Assembly (NCBI GenBank): GCA_903932705.1
Contig: CAIZHC010000229.1
Location: 1-5,740 of the forward strand
Length of the DNA: 5,740 nt
Source: an uncultured Actinomycetes bacterium
GTDB lineage: Bacteria > Actinomycetota > Actinomycetes > Nanopelagicales > Nanopelagicaceae
Direction of reading: 5' to 3'
Shown here one piece after another: positions 1 through 5,740 of the stretch (positions are counted from its first letter, which is position 1; each line of letters starts with the position of its first letter). The notes below the pieces were generated by a model. That model was not told the DNA's origin, searched no databases, and saw only the letters and a list, made by a program, of their open reading frames with translations. Made by a program: the position numbers and the translations under genes.

Positions 1-1040
1 AAGGTGAGGATGTTATATCGGCCGCGCTAGCCAAAATCTATATTGAAAATAAGGTACCAAGTGAGATCTTGGTTGACCGAGAACCTTCAGATGTTGAAGC
101 TCTCACCGGATGGTTGGCTGGAATCGCAAACCATAAAGTTTCCATCTCGGTTCCGCAACGTGGAGAGAAGTACGAGATGTTGCGGACCGTTGCCCGCAAC
201 GCCAACCAGGCTCTCATCCAATACCTCAGCAAGAGATCTAATGATGTGGCAGTAGTGGGCCGTGCTCTCGAGGAGATTCAGGAAGCGCTCGGGCTCTTTG
301 AACTTCCACTTCGAATTGAATGTTTTGATATCTCCAATATTCAGGGCAAGCACATGGTCGCATCCATGGTGGTCTTTGAGGATGGACAGCCCAAGAAATC
401 TGATTACCGCAGATTCGCAATTGATGATGATGCTGGATTTGATGACACGAGAGCGATGAACCACGTTCTCACCAGGAGATTAAAGCGCTATCTAGCAGAG
501 CGAGCTGTCGATGTTCAAGAGTTAAAGATGCAAGGGGGAGCCAGACCAAAGTTTGCTTATCCGCCGCAGCTGATTGTTGTTGACGGTGGAGCTCCGCAAG
601 TAAATGCTGCCTACCAAGCACTCGAAGCTTTAGGTTTAGAGAATATTCCGCTCGTTGGTCTGGCTAAGCGATTGGAAGAAGTCTGGCTACCCAATAACAG
701 TGATCCGATTATTTTGCCTCGCCATAGTGAGGGTCTTTATTTAATGCAGCGAGTGAGAGATGAGGCGCACCGATTTGCTATTACCTTCCACAGATCCAAG
801 CGTTCGGCGGTCATGTTGGAATCCTTATTGGATGAGATTCCTCTCCTCGGTGAAGTAAGGCGAAAGGCGCTCCTAGACCGATTTGGCTCGGTCGGGGCAA
901 TCCGCAAAGCTTCCCTCGTTGAGATTGCTGCGGTCCCGGGAATAGGCGAGAAAATTGCAGTAATTATTACTGAATCTCTCCATGAGCAAGAGGCTGTTGC
1001 CCCATCAATCGACCTGGGAACGGGCGAGATACGCGGATAG
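1..1040 (+). CDS. uvrC: UvrABC excinuclease subunit C, C-terminal part (5' partial)
   Basis: UvrC is the dual-incision nuclease of nucleotide excision repair: it is recruited by UvrB at a lesion and cuts on both sides of it. The frame is open from the window edge (first full codon at base 3), giving 345 residues of a protein usually about 600-680 long. The N-terminal GIY-YIG nuclease (3' incision) and UVR motif lie outside the window. What remains is the RNase H-like 5'-incision domain and the C-terminal HhH region. Candidate catalytic residues in fragment numbering are Asp109 in ECFDISNIQG, Asp194 in LIVVDGGAPQVN and His256 in RVRDEAHRFAITFHR, matching the family's Asp-Asp-His set. The tandem helix-hairpin-helix segment spans about 280-326 (LLGEVRRKALL, VPGIGEK). 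TTG at 69 is an internal leucine, not a start: homology continues upstream (YIENKVPSEILVDREP). rapZ follows 10 bases after the TAG stop. No defect is visible; identity is very secure. Confidence 0.97.
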   Translation, partial: GEDVISAALAKIYIENKVPSEILVDREPSDVEALTGWLAGIANHKVSISVPQRGEKYEMLRTVARNANQALIQYLSKRSNDVAVVGRALEEIQEALGLFELPLRIECFDISNIQGKHMVASMVVFEDGQPKKSDYRRFAIDDDAGFDDTRAMNHVLTRRLKRYLAERAVDVQELKMQGGARPKFAYPPQLIVVDGGAPQVNAAYQALEALGLENIPLVGLAKRLEEVWLPNNSDPIILPRHSEGLYLMQRVRDEAHRFAITFHRSKRSAVMLESLLDEIPLLGEVRRKALLDRFGSVGAIRKASLVEIAAVPGIGEKIAVIITESLHEQEAVAPSIDLGTGEIRG

Positions 1041-1050
1041 ACTTGCATGT
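1038..1050 (+). promoter_or_regulatory. possible -10 element for a leaderless rapZ transcript
   Basis: TAGACT (1038-1043) fits the actinobacterial -10 pattern TANNNT and sits 7 bases before the rapZ ATG. The TAG stop codon of uvrC forms its first half. No Shine-Dalgarno sequence precedes the ATG, as expected for a leaderless mRNA. I see no good -35 at the right distance, and the motif is short enough to occur by chance, so this is tentative. Confidence 0.2.
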
Positions 1051-1923
1051 ATGAATGGCAAGGTAGTTGTTATCACGGGAATGAGCGGTGCTGGTAGGTC
1101 CACAGTGGCGCACGCCCTTGAGGATCTCGGTTGGTATGTAGTCGACAATCTGCCGCCCGCACTCCTGGCTAATCTCTGCGATATGGCTGCAAACACCGCC
1201 TCACGGATTGCCGTTGTTATTGATGTCCGAGGCCGTGAATTCTTCGGCACTTTGAGCAGCGCCTTGAGTGAGATTGCCGAACGTGGTGTGGAGCGCCAAG
1301 TTCTCTTTGTAGATGCGAGTGATGATGTTCTCGTAAGACGCTTTGAATCTACTCGCCGCCCCCATCCTTTGCAGGGAAATGATCGAATCGTCGATGGAAT
1401 AGCTAAAGAGCGCGAGAGGTTACGCGAAGTTCGCTCAGTTTCTGATGTACTCATTGACTCCTCGGCTCTCAACATTCACCAACTAGAACAGAAAATCGCG
1501 GAACTATTTGCAACCTCATCAACTGCAGATCTGCGCGTTAATGTTCTCTCCTTTGGGTACAAGTACGGCATTCCTGTTGATGCAGATCTAGTGGTGGATT
1601 GCCGTTTCATCGCCAATCCACATTGGGATCCGGTGTTAAGACCGCTCACTGGATTAGATTCAGCGGTCTCTGAGAGAGTGCTAAGTACTGAGAATGTGCA
1701 GGATTTTCTCGCAAAGTATCAATCGCTCTTTGAAACCATGGCGGCGGGATTCTTTACTGAAGGCCGAAAGTATTTAACTCTTGCAATAGGTTGCACCGGC
1801 GGCAAGCACCGTAGCGTTGCAATTGCAGAGGAGCTCTCGCGGTTATTTAATGAGCGAGGCGTGATTGGCGAACAGAGAATTGAAGCGACTTCAATTCATA
1901 GAGATCTTGGGCGCGAACTTTAA
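1051..1923 (+). CDS. rapZ: RapZ/YvcJ family nucleotide-binding protein
   Basis: RapZ proteins bind nucleotides through an N-terminal P-loop domain. In E. coli RapZ senses glucosamine-6-phosphate and, as an adaptor for small-RNA decay, sets GlmS levels; the actinobacterial role is less clear and the E. coli RNA partners need not exist here. The product is 290 residues (E. coli 284). Visible are the Walker A GMSGAGRS (10-17), VVDNLPP (30-36), a Walker B-like VVIDVRGR (55-62) and RRPHPLQG (102-109). The C-terminal ligand-binding domain carries SFGYKYG (167-173), DCRFIANPHW (183-192) and GCTGGKHRSV (247-256). Arg replaces the classical Walker A Lys, which I recall also in the M. tuberculosis homologue. 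ATG 1051 was chosen because the family's conserved sequence starts at once. The in-frame ATG at 982 would add 23 residues overlapping the uvrC tail without family resemblance. yvcK follows 3 bases after the stop, so the two are probably co-translated. Cytosolic. Confidence 0.95.
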   Translation: MNGKVVVITGMSGAGRSTVAHALEDLGWYVVDNLPPALLANLCDMAANTASRIAVVIDVRGREFFGTLSSALSEIAERGVERQVLFVDASDDVLVRRFESTRRPHPLQGNDRIVDGIAKERERLREVRSVSDVLIDSSALNIHQLEQKIAELFATSSTADLRVNVLSFGYKYGIPVDADLVVDCRFIANPHWDPVLRPLTGLDSAVSERVLSTENVQDFLAKYQSLFETMAAGFFTEGRKYLTLAIGCTGGKHRSVAIAEELSRLFNERGVIGEQRIEATSIHRDLGREL

Positions 1924-1926
1924 GAG

Positions 1927-2856
1927 ATGTCTGATGCAAAGGTAGTTTCATTAGGTGGCGGACATGGTTTAGCAGCCACTCTTACCGCATTGCGCGGAAT
2001 TACATCGGAGATAACTGCTGTCGTGACCGTTGCAGATAACGGTGGTTCAAGTGGGCGACTTCGAAGCGAATTTGGTTCGCTTCCTCCAGGAGATTTGCGG
2101 ATGGCACTTGCAGCTCTGTGCAGCGATGATGACTGGGGTCGCGGCTGGGCCAATGTGATGCAGTACAGATTCGCGGGATCTAGCGAATTAAGTGGCCATG
2201 CTCTCGGAAATCTTTTGATGATGGCTCTCTGGGATATGGATGGAGATACCGTTGAAGGAATTAAGCAAGTAGGAAATCTGCTTCGCATCATCGGTCAAGT
2301 TCTACCTATGTCGCTAGACCCACTAGATATCGAGGGAACTTTTAGTACTGCTTCCGGTCGAAAGATTGTTCGAGGGCAGGTCCAGGTTGCCACAACTAAG
2401 GGCCGCATCGAATCCCTTCGTTTGATTCCTGATGCTCCTCGTGTTACTCCGCAAGTGCTTAGAGCGCTTCAGGATGCTGAGTGGATCACGATTGGTCCTG
2501 GTTCATGGTTCTCAAGCGTCATGCCGCACCTCTTGCTTCCGGAACTTGCCGATGCAGTAGTGAACTCTCCAGCCAAGCGAATCATGGTCCTTAACCTTCC
2601 CGAACCTGATTCTGTTGATGAATTTGCAGGCTCCTCTGCCGCTGATCATCTGGATTTTGCTCTCTCTCATACTCCGCACCTACGCATTGATTACGCGATT
2701 GTTGATCCCACTGCCATTGAGAAGAACTCCAAACTTCAAGGGATGGTTGAGGGTTTGGGTGGAGAGTTGGTTATTGCTCCGCTAGCGCAATCTCCTGGTA
2801 GTTACCACCACGATGTAAAGAAACTTCGTTCAGTTTTCGCACACATTATCGAGTGA
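1927..2856 (+). CDS. yvcK: YvcK/GlmR/CuvA-like UDP-sugar-binding regulator (CofD-like fold)
   Basis: Members of this family (YvcK/GlmR in Bacillus, CuvA in Mycobacterium) bind UDP-N-acetylglucosamine. They help direct carbon into peptidoglycan precursors, in Bacillus by stimulating GlmS. The fold resembles CofD, the F420-synthesis transferase, so automated labels often wrongly say 'LPPG:FO transferase'. The 309 residues include the N-terminal glycine loop GGGHGL (10-15), [13 protein letters not shown] (34-46), PPGDLRMAL (53-61), GHALGNLLM (90-98) and [16 protein letters not shown] (190-205), all hallmarks of YvcK rather than CofD. It is a little shorter than many actinobacterial members, without obvious loss of a motif. 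ATG 1927 lies 3 bases after the rapZ stop. The only purine stretch (AAGAG) touches the ATG, so initiation probably depends on coupling to rapZ translation. whiA follows 19 bases downstream. Cytosolic; no signal peptide or membrane segment is apparent. Confidence 0.94.
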   Translation: MSDAKVVSLGGGHGLAATLTALRGITSEITAVVTVADNGGSSGRLRSEFGSLPPGDLRMALAALCSDDDWGRGWANVMQYRFAGSSELSGHALGNLLMMALWDMDGDTVEGIKQVGNLLRIIGQVLPMSLDPLDIEGTFSTASGRKIVRGQVQVATTKGRIESLRLIPDAPRVTPQVLRALQDAEWITIGPGSWFSSVMPHLLLPELADAVVNSPAKRIMVLNLPEPDSVDEFAGSSAADHLDFALSHTPHLRIDYAIVDPTAIEKNSKLQGMVEGLGGELVIAPLAQSPGSYHHDVKKLRSVFAHIIE

Positions 2857-2860
2857 ACCC

Positions 2861-2875
2861 TGCTTAGATTGCCGC
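2861..2875 (+). promoter_or_regulatory. possible -10 element for a leaderless whiA transcript
   Basis: The 19-base gap between yvcK and whiA contains TAGATT (2865-2870), which fits TANNNT and ends 5 bases before the whiA ATG. An overlapping reading is an extended -10, TGC-TTAGAT (2861-2869). No Shine-Dalgarno sequence precedes whiA. Together these suggest transcription starting at the A of the ATG. No recognisable -35 is visible 17 bases upstream. In Streptomyces, whiA is known to have its own promoter within the preceding gene, which makes an internal promoter plausible here. Short motif; tentative. Confidence 0.33.
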
Positions 2876-3856
2876 ATGGCAATGACTGCATCGGTGAAGG
2901 ACGAGTTGAGTCGACTCAACGTCACTAAACCGTGTTGCAGAAAGGCCGAGGTTTCAGCGCTTCTCAGATTTGCTGGGGGATTGCATATTGCCTCTGGAAA
3001 AATTGTCATTGAAGTTGAACTCGACACTGCACAAGCTGCCAGACGTCTCCGAAAAGATATTGCTGAGATCTACGGACATGAAAGCGAACTCTCCGTTCTG
3101 TCACCGAGCGGACTTCGCAAGGGAAGCCGCTATGTAGTTCGAGTGGTATCAGAGGGCGACGCTCTTGCAAGGCAAGCAGGACTTATTGATGCAAATGCCC
3201 GCCCCATACGCGGATTGCCACCTCAAGTTGTCTCGGCAGGAATTTGTGACGCAGAAGCTGCGTGGCGTGGCGCATTTTTGGCACATGGATCTCTTACCGA
3301 ACCTGGACGATCTTCAGCTCTTGAAATCACCTGTCCTGGACCAGAGGCTGCACTTGCACTCGTTGGCGCTGCACGCAGGTTGGGAATCGCGGCAAAGGCT
3401 CGCGAAGTTCGAAGCGTAGATCGTGTAGTAATCCGCGATGGCGATGCCATTGGTGCGCTGCTCACCAGACTCGGGGCGCACGAGAGTGTCTTGGCTTGGG
3501 AAGAGCGGAGAATGCGTCGAGAGGTGAGGGCTACCGCTAATCGTTTGGCGAACTTTGATGATGCAAATCTCCGTCGTTCAGCCAGGGCGGCAGTGGCTGC
3601 CGCGGCCAGAGTTGCAAGAGCCTTAGAGATTTTGGGAGAAGAAATTCCCGGACATCTCAAAGAAGCCGGTGAATTACGCATAAATTATGGACAGGCGAGC
3701 CTAGAAGAGCTTGGTTCACTCGCCTCCCCACCCATGACAAAAGATGCAATTGCAGGGCGAATCCGTCGTTTATTAGCGATGGCAGATAAGCGGGCACATG
3801 ATTTAGGCATTCCTGATACCGAGGCGGGACTTAGTCCAGATTTATTGGCTGAATAG
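2876..3856 (+). CDS. whiA: WhiA, sporulation/cell-division transcription regulator
   Basis: WhiA is a DNA-binding protein with a degenerate LAGLIDADG homing-endonuclease-like half and a C-terminal helix-turn-helix. In Streptomyces it works with WhiB to start sporulation septation and activates division genes such as ftsZ; in Bacillus it affects division and chromosome segregation. The product is 326 residues, the usual length. The N-terminal domain (about 1-90) starts [14 protein letters not shown] and includes [18 protein letters not shown] (20-37) and a basic [11 protein letters not shown] stretch (81-91). The degenerate LAGLIDADG-type domain includes [18 protein letters not shown] (130-147). 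The HTH half carries [20 protein letters not shown] (208-227), NLRRSARAA (231-239) and [20 protein letters not shown] (273-292), followed by [20 protein letters not shown]. As I recall the Streptomyces protein, these blocks are close to identical. ATG 2876 matches the family start exactly. The surroundings (rapZ-yvcK upstream) are the classic cluster. No endonuclease activity is expected. Confidence 0.97.
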   Translation: MAMTASVKDELSRLNVTKPCCRKAEVSALLRFAGGLHIASGKIVIEVELDTAQAARRLRKDIAEIYGHESELSVLSPSGLRKGSRYVVRVVSEGDALARQAGLIDANARPIRGLPPQVVSAGICDAEAAWRGAFLAHGSLTEPGRSSALEITCPGPEAALALVGAARRLGIAAKAREVRSVDRVVIRDGDAIGALLTRLGAHESVLAWEERRMRREVRATANRLANFDDANLRRSARAAVAAAARVARALEILGEEIPGHLKEAGELRINYGQASLEELGSLASPPMTKDAIAGRIRRLLAMADKRAHDLGIPDTEAGLSPDLLAE

Positions 3857-3871
3857 GCTACTGATAGGATT

Positions 3872-3900
3872 TTGCCATCACAGTGTGGTGATTCTTTAAA
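3872..3900 (+). promoter_or_regulatory. predicted promoter of gap-pgk
   Basis: TTGCCA (3872-3877) matches the -35 consensus TTGACA at five of six positions. After exactly 17 bases, TTTAAA (3895-3900) matches TATAAT at four of six; shifting by one base gives TTAAAT with an 18-base spacer. Transcription would start near 3907, leaving a leader of about 56 bases before gap. This is the best-scoring pair I found in the gap by eye. The -10 is weak, so the exact start is uncertain. Confidence 0.5.
3877..3892. promoter_or_regulatory. palindrome in the gap promoter spacer, possible operator
   Basis: ATCAC (3877-3881) and GTGAT (3888-3892) form a perfect 5+5 inverted repeat around six bases (AGTGTG). 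It occupies most of the predicted promoter spacer, where a bound dimeric regulator would block or remodel polymerase. It is too short and too G+C-poor to be a convincing terminator, and only TCTTTAAAT follows. No regulator gene for it is in the window. A five-base inverted repeat can arise by chance. Confidence 0.3.
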
Positions 3901-3905
3901 TGGGT

Positions 3906-3926
3906 TAGACCAAATTTACTGGTTTA
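3906..3926 (+). repeat. inverted repeat/hairpin in the gap leader
   Basis: TAGACCA (3906-3912) pairs with TGGTTTA (3920-3926) over seven positions, one of them G-U, around a seven-base loop (AATTTAC). If transcription starts near 3907 as predicted, this hairpin would lie at the very 5' end of the gap-pgk mRNA, where such structures can protect against decay. It could equally be an operator read in DNA. It lies 20 bases upstream of the Shine-Dalgarno sequence and does not cover it. Confidence 0.4.
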
Positions 3927-3929
3927 TGA

Positions 3930-4963
<1,034 letters not shown>

Positions 4964-4964
<1 letters not shown>

Positions 4965-5740
4965 TGAGTTTCACAACCCTGCAATCACTTGATGTAGCAG
5001 GTAAGCGAGTTTTGCTCCGGTGCGACCTAAACGTCCCCATAAAAGAGGGCGTCATCCGCGATGATGGTCGCATCCGAGCTTCGCTGCCTACGATCCAATA
5101 TTTAGTCGATAACGGCGCCAGCGTTGTTATCACCGCTCACCTTGGACGTCCAAAGGGCGAGCGCGTTCCTGAGATGTCTCTCGCTCCGGTGGCACATCGA
5201 CTGAGTGATCTTCTTGATCGCCCAGTGCACTTCTCTTCAGAAATTGTCGGAGCAGAAGTTGATGCTAAGAAAGCAGCACTCGGATCAGGGGAGATCTTGC
5301 TCCTGGAGAATATTCGTTATGAAGCAGCTGAAACTTCAAAAGATGAAGGCGAACGTGCAGCCTTTGCGGCGCAACTCGCTGCCGGCATGGATCTCTTTGT
5401 AAGCGATGGCTTTGGAGCGGTTCACCGTAAGCATGCATCTGTTTATGATGTTGCGAAGTTGCTTCCAAGCGCAGCAGGATTCTTGGTTGCTGCAGAGATT
5501 GATGTACTTAAGAAACTTACTGAAAATCCTGAACGCCCTTATGGAGTAGTCCTGGGTGGCGCAAAGGTTTCAGACAAGATTGGCGTGATCAAAAATCTCT
5601 TGGGCAAAGTCAATGTTTTGGCTATCGGTGGCGGAATGCTCTTTACATTCCTTGCTGCAGAGGGCCATGAGATTGGCACCTCACTCGTAGAACGTGATCT
5701 TTTGGACGATGTGAAGAAGCTGCTTCAAGAAGCTAAAGAT
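4964..5740 (+). CDS. pgk: phosphoglycerate kinase, N-terminal part (3' partial)
   Basis: PGK moves a phosphate from 1,3-bisphosphoglycerate to ADP, giving ATP and 3-phosphoglycerate, the glycolytic step right after GAPDH. The window holds 259 codons of a protein usually about 395-405 long; the frame is open to the last base, so the remaining C-terminal part, which includes much of the nucleotide-binding domain, is missing. Visible motifs are RCDLNVP (19-25, substrate-binding Asp21 and Asn23), DGRIRASLPTI (34-44), HLGRPKG (59-65), LLLENIRY (112-119), SDGFGAVHRKHAS (147-159), GGAKVSDKIGVI (198-209) and GGGMLFTF (222-229). The SDGFGxVHRK variant, in place of the common NDAFGxAHR, is typical of actinobacterial enzymes. 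ATG 4964 overlaps the gap stop by one base (TAATG). The nearest purine stretch (TAGG, 4948-4951) is weak and distant, so re-initiation after gap is likely. In relatives tpiA usually follows; that lies outside the window. Confidence 0.97.

Noticed and set aside
69..71. TTG as the start of a short uvrC-like gene
   Set aside because: The frame is open and matches UvrC upstream to the window edge, so this is an internal leucine codon of a gene cut by the window.
444..448. GACAC pentamers (444-448, 3023-3027, and GTGTC at 3486-3490) as WhiA binding sites
   Set aside because: GACAC is the reported Streptomyces WhiA core, but all three copies are inside coding sequence, and a five-base motif is expected several times by chance in a window this size.
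87..464. 125-codon open frame on the minus strand opposite uvrC
   Set aside because: It is antisense to clearly conserved UvrC sequence and has no recognisable domain or start context.
982..1050. Upstream ATG giving a 23-residue longer RapZ
   Set aside because: The extra residues come from the out-of-frame uvrC tail, show no family resemblance, and no Shine-Dalgarno sequence precedes 982. Family homology begins at 1051.
1005..1475. 156-codon open frame on the minus strand opposite rapZ
   Set aside because: It lies antisense to a well-conserved gene, its translation is rich in Ser/Arg/Thr with no family motif, and it has no supporting start signal. It is a coding-strand shadow.
3176..3202. 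AGLIDANAR in WhiA (residues 101-109) as a LAGLIDADG nuclease motif
   Set aside because: In Streptomyces WhiA the same position reads roughly GLVDGRG; the resemblance is accidental. The degenerate LAGLIDADG helix of the family corresponds to the [11 protein letters not shown] segment, which lacks the catalytic acidic pattern.
3223..3681. 152-codon open frame on the minus strand opposite whiA
   Set aside because: It mirrors a highly conserved coding region with strong codon constraint; the Ala/Ser/Arg-rich translation resembles nothing I know.
3877..3892. A CRP/GlxR-type site
   Set aside because: The CRP-family consensus is TGTGA-N6-TCACA; here the half-sites are in the opposite order (TCAC then GTGA), so it does not match.
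3877..3901. ATCAC-N6-GTGAT plus TCTTT as a rho-independent terminator for whiA
   Set aside because: The stem is only five pairs with two G-C pairs, and the following T run is short and interrupted.

Overview
The window reads as a chromosomal housekeeping segment from an actinobacterium of intermediate G+C. Sampling a few lines by eye gives about half G+C; I did not count it all. All genes lie on the + strand in the order uvrC (5' end missing) - rapZ - yvcK/glmR-like - whiA - gap - pgk (3' end missing). This order is well known in Actinobacteria, including Streptomyces. The presence of WhiA, a WhiA and PGK of actinobacterial type (PGK motif SDGFGxVHRK) and the arginine in the RapZ P-loop all fit that phylum. 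The moderate G+C, short intergenic gaps and compact proteins suggest a streamlined freshwater lineage such as Nanopelagicales (acI, 'Candidatus Planktophila' type). That placement is inference.

Region 1 (1-3856) is a tight cluster. The C-terminal half of the excision nuclease UvrC is followed after 10 bases by RapZ, then after 3 bases by the YvcK/GlmR-like protein, then after 19 bases by WhiA. None of these starts has a clear Shine-Dalgarno sequence. A TANNNT-type -10 motif lies 7 bases before the rapZ start and 5 bases before the whiA start, so leaderless internal promoters are possible.

Region 2 (3857-3962) is the only real intergenic gap, 106 bases. It holds a plausible sigma70-type promoter (TTGCCA-N17-TTTAAA) with a 16-bp palindrome in its spacer. 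Beyond that lie a hairpin or imperfect palindrome starting about where transcription would begin, and a strong Shine-Dalgarno sequence for gap. I see no convincing terminator for the upstream cluster.

Region 3 (3963-5740) holds gap and pgk, which overlap by one base (TAATG). They encode consecutive steps of lower glycolysis. gap shows a strong lysine codon bias (17 of 19 AAG), as expected for a highly expressed gene.

Functionally the window joins DNA repair (UvrC), amino-sugar and cell-envelope precursor control (RapZ, YvcK/GlmR), control of cell division (WhiA) and central carbon flux (GAPDH, PGK). I found no mobile element, CRISPR array, RNA gene or novel multi-gene system. The points worth a second look are regulatory: the gap leader and the possible leaderless starts of whiA and rapZ.
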